In this document: positions 1-7,631 of the stretch, in pieces
How positions within the stretch are numbered: position 1 is the first letter of the stretch
How the letters are laid out: each line of letters starts with the position of its first letter
Notes under the pieces: model-generated
Seen by the model: the letters and a program-made list of their open reading frames with translations, nothing else
Told to the model about the DNA's origin: nothing
Database searches by the model: none
Assembly (NCBI GenBank): GCA_934162625.1
Contig: CAKPJM010000001.1
Location: forward strand, 1-50,884
Source: an uncultured Clostridia bacterium
GTDB taxonomy: Bacteria > Bacillota > Clostridia > TANB77 > CAG-508
DNA: 50,884 nucleotides
Direction: 5' to 3'
Made by a program: the position numbers and the translations under genes

Positions 1-75
1 AATGAGGAAATCTCAAAGGCAATAGCGATTATAGCATTTTTATATAGTAGGAAATGAGAAATTTCCTACTATATA
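1..75 (+). repeat. Two-hairpin intergenic element, copy A (cut by window start)
   Basis: The conserved right part of a repeated element (other copies at 6065, 13632 and 42969) is visible: the arm GGAAATCTCAAA, the tail GGCAATAGCGATTATAGCA with a T run, then a second hairpin whose arms are ATATAGTAGGAAAT (42-55) and ATTTCCTACTATAT (61-74). Its left arm lies before the window. It sits beyond the 3' end of hpf. In this copy the G-C pair inside the second stem replaces the C-G pair of other copies. Confidence 0.75.
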
Positions 76-82
76 AATACAT

Positions 83-111
83 AAAGGCAGGAACTTTAAA
101 TTCCTGCCTTT
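83..111. terminator. Hairpin at the 3' end of hpf
   Basis: AAAGGCAGGAA and TTCCTGCCTTT form an 11-bp stem with a short loop, directly after the hpf stop. It is a likely intrinsic terminator of hpf, although the T run on the hpf strand is weak. Confidence 0.65.
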
Positions 112-117
112 CTTGTT

Positions 118-651
118 TTACGCCTCTGGCTCTACTAAACCAAAATTTTTGTTATCTTTCATTTTGAATAGAACATTTACTTTGTTTGTTTCTTGATTTA
201 TAAATGTTATAAATCTATCTTGTGGTTTTTCTTGTAATTTTAATTTTGCATCTTCTGGTGTCATAGGTTTTATATCATAATAAATTGTTTTTATTATTTC
301 ATTTTCTATTGTATTTTCTTCTTTTAAATCTGCATTCATTGATTTTATAGAATCATCTTTGTTTGCTTTGTCTTTTCTTGTTTTTATTTTTCTAATTTGA
401 CCTTCTAATATATCTATGTCTCTATCTATAGAAGCATACATATCTTTATGTGCTGTTACCGCTCTATATGTATCTTGTTTTACTTTAACACTCATTTCTG
501 CAATTTGTTCTGTTTTTTCTGTTCTTATAGTAACTACAACATCAATGTCCCCTTCAAAGTATTTTTCTATTCTATCCATTTTTTTATCTAAATATTCTTG
601 TATTGCCTCTGTTGCTTTAACATCTTTACCTGTTATTTTAATATTTACCAT
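118..651 (-). CDS. hpf: Ribosome hibernation promoting factor, long form
   Basis: This 177-residue protein matches the long form of HPF/RaiA, which dimerises 70S ribosomes into inactive 100S particles in resting cells. The N-terminal ~100 residues are the beta-alpha ribosome-binding domain (starting MVNIKITGKDVKATEAI). The C-terminal ~55 residues (from about 120, KTIYYDIKPMTPEDAKLKL) are the dimerisation domain found only in long forms. The ATG at 651 follows a good GGAAG ribosome binding site 8 bases upstream. It has its own promoter (682-710) and a 3' hairpin, so it is probably monocistronic. No in-frame CGG occurs. Confidence 0.95.
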   Translation of the reverse strand: MVNIKITGKDVKATEAIQEYLDKKMDRIEKYFEGDIDVVVTIRTEKTEQIAEMSVKVKQDTYRAVTAHKDMYASIDRDIDILEGQIRKIKTRKDKANKDDSIKSMNADLKEENTIENEIIKTIYYDIKPMTPEDAKLKLQEKPQDRFITFINQETNKVNVLFKMKDNKNFGLVEPEA

Positions 652-681
652 ATTAATCGCTTCCTTTCATTTGTTTTTTTT

Positions 682-710
682 ATTATAGCGTAAGCGAATT
701 AATTTTGCAA
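682..710 (-). promoter_or_regulatory. SigA-type promoter of hpf
   Basis: On the minus strand TTGCAA (710-705) and TATAAT (687-682) are separated by exactly 17 bases, about 30 bases upstream of the hpf start. Confidence 0.75.
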
Positions 711-720
711 CACATATTTT

Positions 721-1435
721 TTATTTATATTCTTTTTCTAGTTTTTCTCTTAAGTATATTTTAGAAATTATTTCTAGTTCTTTTATTGTTTCTTCTGGCA
801 CTTCAAAAGAAAAAATCTTTTTAGAATCTGCATATATTATATACCTTAAGGCATCTTTTGTAGTTGAACTAATTTCCATTGCCCCTTTATCTTGTTTACT
901 ACATGCATCACATTTTATTCCACTATCTTTAAAACTAAAATAGTTCAAATTTTCTTTTGTTTTGCAATTCTTGCATTCTTCTACTACTGGTCTATATCCT
1001 ATTATAGATAGCAGTCTTAATGTGAATACCGAATTTACTAGGCTTAAATTTTTTTCCGTTTCCGATATCATATACAATGTATTTAAATACAATTGTAGTA
1101 CTTTATATGTATTTTGATTTTCTGTTGTTACATCATTTATTATTTTTGTAATATGTGATGCATAATTTAATTTATCTAAATCTGTTCTTATGTTGTAAAA
1201 CAATTCTATTGTCTCACATGAGTTTATACTGTATGAGTTACTGCTTTTGTAAAGTAAATATTCTCCGAAGCACAGAAATTGAGTTGCAGCCATAAGCAAG
1301 CTTTTTGGCCTTCTTGCGCCTTTTGCTGCAGCCTCAATTTTACCGTATATTTGGAGTTAATATTGTAACTATTTTATCAAAATCTGATACCGTCTTTTCC
1401 GCTATTATTATTCCTTTTACTTTCAATAATTTCAT
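721..1435 (-). CDS. recO: DNA repair protein RecO, +1 frameshift at a CGG codon
   Basis: RecO loads RecA during recombinational repair. The gene starts at ATG 1435 behind GGCGGA. The first 30 codons (MKLLKVKGIIIAEKTVSD...) are the RecO OB-fold start. Frame 0 then reads CGG TAA and stops. Skipping the C at 1345 gives GKIEAAAKGARRPKSLLMAA, the conserved RecO segment, and continues to 721, for 237 residues in total, the usual family length. A zinc-finger-like set C-KNC...CDAC lies near residues 150-175. The start overlaps yqzL by 59 bases, in the usual firmicute era-yqzL-recO order. An unaided reading would begin inside the gene at about 1299 and miss the N-terminal 45 residues. Confidence 0.9.
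1343..1345 (-). other. CGG +1 recoding site in recO (codon 31)
   Basis: Frame 0 reads AAT ATA CGG TAA (immediate stop). Skipping the C gives ATA, GGT, AAA, ATT, restoring RecO at its conserved Gly-Lys pair. Confidence 0.85.
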
Positions 1436-1544
1436 TTTTTTCCGCCTTTATGTTTTGTTCTATTTCTGTTACTTGCTTTAGTTCTAAAAATGTATCTATA
1501 TTTCCTGTATTCTTAAAGGTATTCCATGCTATCTGCTTTATCAT
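1377..1544 (-). CDS. yqzL: YqzL family small protein
   Basis: A 55-residue protein starting MIKQIAWNTFKNTGNIDTFL resembles the short YqzL family (pattern W-x-x-F-x-x-T-G-x-[IV]-[DE]-x-[YF]-L), known between era and recO in many firmicutes. AAGGAG lies 10 bases before the ATG at 1544. Its last 20 codons overlap the start of recO in another frame, suggesting translational coupling. Function unknown in the family. The C-terminal 30 residues are charged and probably disordered. Confidence 0.75.
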   Translation of the reverse strand: MIKQIAWNTFKNTGNIDTFLELKQVTEIEQNIKAEKNEIIESKRNNNSGKDGIRF

Positions 1545-1626
1545 AAGTCTCATCTCCTTATAAATTGTGCAAATTTTGTCAACTTTATTTACACCTTTAA
1601 TTTTATCTTTTGTAAATTTATTTTTT

Positions 1627-2529
1627 TTATTCGCTTTTAAATCTTTTTAAAATGCTATTGTTGTCTTGCCAATTTTCTTTTACTTTTACCCAAATTTTTA
1701 AATTTGCTTTTGTTTGTAGCATTCTTTCTATGTCTTGTCTTGCATATGTTCCAATTCTTTTTAGCATACTTCCATTTTTGCCTATTACAATTCCTTTATG
1801 AGAATTTTTCAAAACACATATAGTAGCTTCTATGTCGTAAATTTCTTCGCCTTTTGTAGTCTCTCTTAATTTCATTTTTTCTACTTCTACTAATATACCA
1901 TGTGGAACTTCTTCGTCTAGCAATTTTAAGGCTTTTTCTCTAATTGTTTCTTCTACTAATTGTCTGGCTGTTTGGTCTGTATACTCTTCTATATCATAAT
2001 ATGCAGGTCCTTCTGGAAGGTGCTTTTCTATTTCATCTAGTATTTTATCTGTGTTTTCTCCGTTTGTTGCTGATATTGGTATGATTGCTTGGAATTCATA
2101 CTCTTTACTATATGTTTCAATTAAATTTAATAGTTTTTCTTTTTCTATTAGATCTATTTTATTTATTAGCAATATTGTTTTTGTCTTTTTTTCTTTTAGT
2201 TTTTCTATTATTAAACTATCACCTTTTCCTATTTTACTAGATGTTGCTTCTACAATGAATAATGTAATATCTGTTTCTGGTATTGTTCCCCATGCAGTTT
2301 CATTCATTGTTTCTCCAAGTTTTGTTCTTGGTTTATGTATTCCTGGCGTATCTATAAATATAATTTGGGAATTTTCTCTATTTACTATTGCTTTTATTGC
2401 AGTTCGTGTTGTTTGATTTTTATTTGCTGTTATTGCAACTTTTTCTCCTACAAGATTATTTATTAGTGTTGACTTTCCTACATTTGTTCTTCCTATTATT
2501 GAAACAAATCCTGATTTAAATTTTTCCAT
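1627..2529 (-). CDS. era: GTPase Era
   Basis: Era binds 16S rRNA near its 3' end and helps mature the 30S subunit. At 300 residues it has the normal length. G1 is GRTNVGKS (residues ~13-20, with T where most Eras have P), G3 is DTPG (~60), G4 is NKID (~123) and G5 is SAT (~153). The C-terminal KH domain has GIVIGKNGSMLKRIG (~245-259), binding RNA. It heads the era-yqzL-recO cluster and is divergent from mutS2 across a 240-base spacer. Confidence 0.97.
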   Translation of the reverse strand: MEKFKSGFVSIIGRTNVGKSTLINNLVGEKVAITANKNQTTRTAIKAIVNRENSQIIFIDTPGIHKPRTKLGETMNETAWGTIPETDITLFIVEATSSKIGKGDSLIIEKLKEKKTKTILLINKIDLIEKEKLLNLIETYSKEYEFQAIIPISATNGENTDKILDEIEKHLPEGPAYYDIEEYTDQTARQLVEETIREKALKLLDEEVPHGILVEVEKMKLRETTKGEEIYDIEATICVLKNSHKGIVIGKNGSMLKRIGTYARQDIERMLQTKANLKIWVKVKENWQDNNSILKRFKSE

Positions 2530-2714
2530 TTTTACCTCGCCTAATTATTATATATTTTTTAAATTTAATTTTTTGTAAAAAAAAGTAAATAAGTTATTAT
2601 TTTTTATTTACCTTTTTTACTTGACAAAGCTATTTTACCATATTCTTTGTAGGAAAAAAAGAGAAAATGTAATTTGTATAAAGAAATTCATATAAATTAT
2701 GCTTTTTCTTACTA

Positions 2715-2743
2715 TTTACATATTTCTCCAAAAATAGTATAAT
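2715..2743 (+). promoter_or_regulatory. SigA-type promoter of mutS2
   Basis: TTTACA (2715-2720), 17 bases, TATAAT (2738-2743). An AAGGAG ribosome binding site follows at 2755-2760 and the ATG is at 2770. Confidence 0.8.
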
Positions 2744-2769
2744 ATCAATGTTTTAAGGAGATTGATGAA

Positions 2770-5106
2770 ATGAACTCAAAATATTTAGATAAATTAGAAT
2801 ATAATAAAATACTAGAAATGTTAGAGGGCTTTGCTAAAACATATTTAGGTAAAAATTTATGTAGAAGATTACATCCAAGTACCAATGTATCTTTTTTATT
2901 GGAGCAGACGAATCAGGCTTTTGGATTAATTTATAAAAAAGGAAGCTTGCCTCTTTCTTCTATTCCTAATATTGATATTGCAATTAAAAACCTTGAATCT
3001 AACTTTTCTTTAACAGCTTTAGATTTGTTGGAAATTGGTAGTATTTTAAAGGCTTCTAGAGAATTAAAAGAGTATTTTCTTGATGAATCTTGTGAGTTAA
3101 TACTGCCTTCTTATGACATGATATATGTTAATAAATTATTAGAAAAAGAAATTTTTGATAAAATTTTAGATGAAAACACTATTGCAGATAATGCTTCTTC
3201 GAAGTTAAACTCAATTAGAAAATCTCAAAAGAATTTAGGTTTAGAAATTAAAAATAAATTAAACACAATGGTTCATTCTGCTACATATTCAAAGTATCTT
3301 CAAGACAGCATTGTTACAATAAAAAATGAAAGATATGTAATTCCAGTAAAAGAAGAATATAGAGGTTTTGTTAAAGGATTTGTTCATGATGTTTCTTCAA
3401 GTGGTTCTACTGTTTTCATTGAGCCTCTTGCTGTTTTTGAACTTAACAACGAATTGAACAACTTAAAAGCTGAGGAAGCAATAGAAATTGCAAAGATTTT
3501 AACAGAGCTTTCTAGAAAACTTGTGCCAATTACTAATGAATTAAAAAACAATGTTGAATTAATCGGTCAAATTGATTTTATATTTGCTAAAGCAAGTTTT
3601 AGTAAAAAGTTAAATGGAATTAAGCCTGATATTAACAACAAGAAATATGTAAATTTAATTCAAGCGCGCCATCCTTTAATTGATGAAGGCAAAGTAGTTC
3701 CAATTGATATTTCTATTGGAGAAAACTATTCTTCTCTTATAATTACAGGGCCAAATACCGGTGGTAAAACTGTTTGTTTAAAAACTACAGGTTTATTGTT
3801 ATTGATGGCATATAGTGGAATTTTAATTCCTTGCAAAGAAAATAGTAGTATATATGTTTTTGATAATATTTTTGCAGATATTGGTGATGAACAAAGTATT
3901 AGTGAATCTTTAAGTACTTTTTCTTCTCATATTTTAAATATTGTTGATATTACTAAAATAGCGACTAAAAATAGTCTTATTCTTTTAGATGAGCTTGGTT
4001 CTGGTACTGACCCAATAGAGGGAAGTCGTTTAGCAATAAGCATTCTAGACTACTTTTATAATTTAGGTTCAATTGTAATTAGCACTACTCACTACGAAGA
4101 ATTAAAGCAATATGCAATTGTTACAAATGGTTTTGAAAATGCAAGTTTCGAATTTAACTTAGAAACTTTATCTCCAACATATAAATTATTAATTGGCATT
4201 CCTGGTAAAAGTAATGCTTTTGAAATAAGTAAAAGGCTTGGCTTAAAAGAAAGTATTTTAGAAAAGGCAAAATCATTAATTGATAATGATAATATTTGTA
4301 TAGAGGACTTATTAAAAGAAATTTATGATAATCAAATAGAAATTGAAAAAAAGAAAGATGAAACAACTAAAAATTTAAACCAAATAGAAATGCTTAGAAA
4401 AAAACTTGAAACTGATTATTCAGAGTATGAAGAAAAAGCTATCCTTATGGTTGAGAATGCCAAAAAAGAAGCTCGAGACATATTATTAGATGTTCAAGAT
4501 GAAGCAACACAAATAATAAAAGAAATGAACAATCTTTCAAAGAAAAATAGCAAAGCTTCTGTTCAAGAAATGTATGATTTAAAAAGTAAAGTAAATGATA
4601 AAATAAAAAATTTTTCTATGAACAGCAAAAATCAAAAAGGTAATTTAACACTAGATGAAATAAAAGTTGGAATGCAAGTATATGTTATTCCTCTTGGCAA
4701 AGTTGGAACTGTAATAAAATTTCCAAATGCTTCTTCTGAAATAGAAATTCAAGTAGGAAACCTAAAAACAAATATTGCTATTGATAAGCTTGTGAGAACA
4801 AAACAAGAAACTCAAAAAGTTATTCAACCTACTAAAAATAAATCAATAATAAAATCTAAAAACATATCTAACGAAATAAATGTAATTGGTTTAACAGTAG
4901 ATGAAGCAATTCCACTAGTAGACAAATATTTAGATGATGCAAATATTGCAAGATTGGAAACAGTTAGAATTGTTCATGGCAAAGGAACAGGAAAGCTAAA
5001 AGCTGGAATCCATGCTTTTTTAAAAAAGCATCCACATGTTAAATCTTATAGAATGGGTACATTTGGCGAGGGTGAAATGGGAGTAACTGTTGTAACAATA
5101 AAATAG
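2770..5106 (+). CDS. mutS2: Endonuclease MutS2
   Basis: This 778-residue protein is MutS2, a MutS relative implicated in suppressing recombination and in collided-ribosome rescue. The MutS core and clamp occupy about residues 1-310. The P-loop GPNTGGKT is at 327-334, and Walker B LILLDELGSGTDP at about 405-417. A coiled coil covers ~510-600. The C-terminal Smr nuclease domain (~700-778) has HGKGTGKLK. It uses CGT, CGC (codon 299) and CGA (codon 568) for arginine but no CGG, which matters for the recoding argument. Its stop codon lies at the edge of a palindromic terminator (5105-5135). Confidence 0.96.
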   Translation: MNSKYLDKLEYNKILEMLEGFAKTYLGKNLCRRLHPSTNVSFLLEQTNQAFGLIYKKGSLPLSSIPNIDIAIKNLESNFSLTALDLLEIGSILKASRELKEYFLDESCELILPSYDMIYVNKLLEKEIFDKILDENTIADNASSKLNSIRKSQKNLGLEIKNKLNTMVHSATYSKYLQDSIVTIKNERYVIPVKEEYRGFVKGFVHDVSSSGSTVFIEPLAVFELNNELNNLKAEEAIEIAKILTELSRKLVPITNELKNNVELIGQIDFIFAKASFSKKLNGIKPDINNKKYVNLIQARHPLIDEGKVVPIDISIGENYSSLIITGPNTGGKTVCLKTTGLLLLMAYSGILIPCKENSSIYVFDNIFADIGDEQSISESLSTFSSHILNIVDITKIATKNSLILLDELGSGTDPIEGSRLAISILDYFYNLGSIVISTTHYEELKQYAIVTNGFENASFEFNLETLSPTYKLLIGIPGKSNAFEISKRLGLKESILEKAKSLIDNDNICIEDLLKEIYDNQIEIEKKKDETTKNLNQIEMLRKKLETDYSEYEEKAILMVENAKKEARDILLDVQDEATQIIKEMNNLSKKNSKASVQEMYDLKSKVNDKIKNFSMNSKNQKGNLTLDEIKVGMQVYVIPLGKVGTVIKFPNASSEIEIQVGNLKTNIAIDKLVRTKQETQKVIQPTKNKSIIKSKNISNEINVIGLTVDEAIPLVDKYLDDANIARLETVRIVHGKGTGKLKAGIHAFLKKHPHVKSYRMGTFGEGEMGVTVVTIK

Positions 5107-5135
5107 GGAAAAAGGGGCCTGTCCCCTTTTTCCCT
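5105..5135 (+). terminator. Palindromic terminator of mutS2 (CTGTCCC family)
   Basis: AGGGAAAAAGGGG and CCCCTTTTTCCCT form a 13-bp stem around CCTGT. It includes the end of the mutS2 stop codon. A near-identical copy lies at 45305-45335 after ligA. Confidence 0.75.
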
Positions 5136-5202
5136 ATCCTTTTGAATTTTATCATAGAAAAATTTCTTTTACAATATATCATTATTAAATCATTTTAATA
5201 TA

Positions 5203-5231
5203 TTGACTTTTTGAAAAATAATTGCTATTAT
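5203..5231 (+). promoter_or_regulatory. SigA-type promoter of the DUF3800 gene
   Basis: TTGACT (5203-5208), 17 bases, TATTAT (5226-5231), about 50 bases before the ATG at 5281. Confidence 0.65.
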
Positions 5232-5280
5232 AATTTTACATTAATTGGAAACACTTACAATTATTATTAAGGAGTATTGA

Positions 5281-6039
5281 ATGATAGTAAATAAATTAGA
5301 AAATGTTCAAACTATTTATATTAATATAGATGACTCTGGTAAATTAGTAAATGGAGAAAAAGTAGCTATATACGCAGGTCTTGTATTCACATCAAAAAAA
5401 GAAAAGGATAAATTTATAACCCAATATCGTAGTATTGTTCAAAATATAAGATGTAAATATTGCAATAAGAATGTTTCAATATGCAAATCAAATAAATCTT
5501 GTCCTGAATTGAAGCATAATATGTTAAAGCCAAAGCATAATAGACAATTAATGAACTATGTCAAAAAATATTCTATTTTATGTTGTTTAATAAATAACGA
5601 TAATATCTATCCAAACATAAAAAATAATACTGCCTCACGAGGTAGATTCCTAGACTATGCACTTAAAAGATTAATTAAGCAAACAATAAAAGGATTAATT
5701 AGAGAAAATATAATTAATCCTAATCTTCCTACAAAATTAGTTCTAAATATTGACGAACAAACCACAAAAACTAATGGATATTACAATTTAAAAGATGGAA
5801 TTGTTGAAGAATTGCAGTATGGAATATACAATTACAACTATAGTATGATTCACAAACCTATATTAAACTCTGATTTAGATGTAAAAGTATGTTATCAAAA
5901 GTCTGAAAAAAGTTATTTAATCCAAGCTTCTGATTTAGTCGCTGGTACTATTAGAAGAGCTTATTTAAATAATATTAAGGACATTACAGAATTCAACAAA
6001 AAGATTAGTTTTGTTAATTATCAATTGTTTTTGCCATAA
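5281..6039 (+). CDS. DUF3800 domain protein
   Basis: At 252 residues it shows the DUF3800 pattern: an early acidic strand IYINIDDSG (~13-21), a middle acidic motif LVLNIDEQT (~153-161) and the C-terminal LIQASDLVAG (~219-228). DUF3800 has a predicted RNase H-like fold with acidic residues placed like a nuclease site and is often found in phage-defence or mobile regions; that role is inference here. A cysteine cluster (CKYCNKNVSICKSNKSC, ~47-63) could bind zinc. AAGGAG precedes the ATG. It stands alone between two repeat-rich spacers with its own promoter, like a cargo gene. Confidence 0.75.
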   Translation: MIVNKLENVQTIYINIDDSGKLVNGEKVAIYAGLVFTSKKEKDKFITQYRSIVQNIRCKYCNKNVSICKSNKSCPELKHNMLKPKHNRQLMNYVKKYSILCCLINNDNIYPNIKNNTASRGRFLDYALKRLIKQTIKGLIRENIINPNLPTKLVLNIDEQTTKTNGYYNLKDGIVEELQYGIYNYNYSMIHKPILNSDLDVKVCYQKSEKSYLIQASDLVAGTIRRAYLNNIKDITEFNKKISFVNYQLFLP

Positions 6040-6065
6040 CAAAGCAACTTTAGTCGCCCTTTGTT
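6038..6065. repeat. AACAAAG hairpin, copy 1
   Basis: AACAAAG and CTTTGTT enclose CGACT/AGTCG-like arms. A second copy lies at 13432-13459. Here one arm has CAACT instead of CGACT. It directly follows the DUF3800 stop and probably acts as its terminator. Confidence 0.6.
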
Positions 6066-6165
6066 CTCGCCGATTTGAGTTCCCGAAAGAAGTAAGGAAA
6101 TCTCAAAGGCAATAGCGATTATAGCATTTTTTATATACTAGGAAATTTCTCATTCCCTAGTATAT
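6065..6165 (+). repeat. Two-hairpin intergenic element, copy B
   Basis: TCTCGCCGATTTGAG pairs with GGAAATCTCAAA, followed by GGCAATAGCGATTATAGCA, a T run, and a second hairpin with TATACTAGG/CCTAGTATA arms. It lies between convergent genes, downstream of the DUF3800 gene. Confidence 0.75.
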
Positions 6166-6167
6166 AA

Positions 6168-6283
6168 AGAAAAGAGGCTACCTTTGTAACCTCTCCCCAA
6201 TTGGACTGACGTACTTATCATACGCTTAATTATTAAAATCAGTTTCCAATTATCGACCGGACAAAGAGCTAAACTCTTTCGGT
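6168..6283 (-). ncRNA. Putative small structured RNA of unknown family
   Basis: The minus strand has its own promoter and a clear terminator, with no ORF between. The predicted ~116-nt transcript has three stems: CCGAAAGAG...CTCTTTGTCCGG (6281-6257), AATTGGAAACTGA...TCAGTCCAATT (6251-6199) with an inner CGTA/TACG stem, and a GAGGTTAC...GTAGCCTC terminator with a T run (about 6192-6168). I do not recognise a known class; it lacks the SRP GGAAGGAAGCAGC loop and tmRNA ends. It lies downstream of cca, so a processed cca 3' UTR is the alternative. Confidence 0.6.
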
Positions 6284-6289
6284 ATAGTA

Positions 6290-6318
6290 ATTGTAGCATT
6301 TCAAACACAAAAAGTCAA
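6290..6318 (-). promoter_or_regulatory. Promoter of the putative small RNA
   Basis: On the minus strand TTGACT (6318-6313), 17 bases, TACAAT (6295-6290). It lies between the cca stop and the structured segment, so transcription would begin near 6283. Confidence 0.65.
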
Positions 6319-6363
6319 CAATTACACTTTTATTTTATACAAATTAATTTATAATTATTCTTA

Positions 6364-7629
6364 TTATTTTTTAGTTCCCTGTACTTCTATTTTCTCCTTA
6401 ATCCATTTTACTCTTTCTTGATGTAGTTTTTCTCCAAATTCTTGTCCTTGTATGTTTTTATATTTTTTCTTTATATATTCTCCATTTATTTTTGTTAGTA
6501 GCTCTTGTCCTATTTGCTCAAATGTACATTTTTTTCTTTTTTCCTCACTTAAAGTTCCTGTTCTATTTTTATCACAATATACTACTATTTGCAATCCATG
6601 TAATCCTAACACGGATTTTTCTACTCGTTCTATAAAAGAAACTTGCTTTTCTGGAGTCATTTGACTAAATATTCCACCTCTCATGTGTTCTTTACATGAT
6701 GTAATCCCTGCTTTTTTCCATGATGTTGGAACTCCTATTCTATTAGACAATTTTCTTTCTGGTTCAACGCCTCTTTCGTCATGTCCGTAATGATGTGGTA
6801 ATATTTCTTTTGGCGTTAAGCCTTTTCCTAAATCGTGGACTAAACTTGCATATCGTATTTCTAAATTATCTGTTAATTTTGCACTATTATCAACTACTAT
6901 CATTGTATGATTATAGCTATCTCCTTCTGGATGATATTCTATTGGCTGGATACTTCCTATTAAATCATATATTTCCTTAAAATGTACATCTAAAACTCCT
7001 GCTTCTTTTAAAATATTAAAAAATATTGATGGTTTTTCTGTTGCCAATGCTTTTCTAAATTCGCAAAATACTCTTTCTTTTGATAATGAGTTTAATTCTC
7101 CTTTTAATTCATTCATCATATTTATAGTTGCCTGCTCCACTTTAAAATTCAGCTCGCTTGCAAATCTAGCTACTCTATATACTCTTAATGGATCTTCTTT
7201 AAAACTAGTGCTTGTTGCTTTTATTATCTTATTTTTTAAATCTTCTTGTCCATTGAATGGGTCTATTATTTCTTTAGTTAAAACATCTTGTGCAATTGAA
7301 TTAATTGTTATATCTCTCCTTAACAAATCTTCTTCAATTGTTATATTTTTATTTGTTGTAATCTCAAATTCTTTATGACCTTTTCCTATTTTTTTCTCTG
7401 TTCTAGCAAGTGCGAATTCATGTCCATTCAAATCAAAAACCTCAAAGGCTTTTCCCCTTATATGTGCATTTGGAAACAATCCTAAAAAATCTTGTTTTTC
7501 TAAACCAACTACACAATAATCTTCATCAAAAATAGGCCTATTTAATAGTTTATCTCTAAGTGCCCCTCCTACTAAATAAAGCCTGCCTCCATGATTTTCA
7601 ATTAATTTTGCAATTTCTAGAGCTTCCAT
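6364..7629 (-). CDS. cca: CCA tRNA nucleotidyltransferase with HD domain
   Basis: It adds or repairs the 3' CCA of tRNAs. The nucleotidyltransferase head has LYLVGGALRDKLLNR and the metal-binding DEDYCVVG (~35-42), then the RRDITINSIA motif (~104) and RVYRVARFASEL (~150). A C-terminal HD domain (SLVHDLGKG, ~268) resembles the E. coli type with phosphohydrolase activity. I chose the ATG at 7629 (MEALEIAK), 421 residues, because AAGGAA lies just upstream; an ORF extension of 12 codons would overlap the preceding gene. Its start abuts the FAD gene stop (7632), so they are one operon. Confidence 0.93.
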   Translation of the reverse strand: MEALEIAKLIENHGGRLYLVGGALRDKLLNRPIFDEDYCVVGLEKQDFLGLFPNAHIRGKAFEVFDLNGHEFALARTEKKIGKGHKEFEITTNKNITIEEDLLRRDITINSIAQDVLTKEIIDPFNGQEDLKNKIIKATSTSFKEDPLRVYRVARFASELNFKVEQATINMMNELKGELNSLSKERVFCEFRKALATEKPSIFFNILKEAGVLDVHFKEIYDLIGSIQPIEYHPEGDSYNHTMIVVDNSAKLTDNLEIRYASLVHDLGKGLTPKEILPHHYGHDERGVEPERKLSNRIGVPTSWKKAGITSCKEHMRGGIFSQMTPEKQVSFIERVEKSVLGLHGLQIVVYCDKNRTGTLSEEKRKKCTFEQIGQELLTKINGEYIKKKYKNIQGQEFGEKLHQERVKWIKEKIEVQGTKK

Positions 7630-7631
7630 GT

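Noticed and set aside
2630..2660. TTGACA near 2631 as the mutS2 promoter
   Set aside because: No -10 box lies at 16-18 bases; the TTTACA/TATAAT pair at 2715-2743 is much better placed.
3742..3770. CGG in mutS2 (within the P-loop) as a recoding site
   Set aside because: It is split as ACC GGT, so CGG is not in frame and no shift is needed. The same applies to the NNC GGN cases in ligA, ppdK, htpX and others.
6257..6281. tRNA, SRP RNA or tmRNA identity for the structured segment
   Set aside because: No cloverleaf, CCA end, SRP apical loop or tag ORF is present; left as unknown small RNA.
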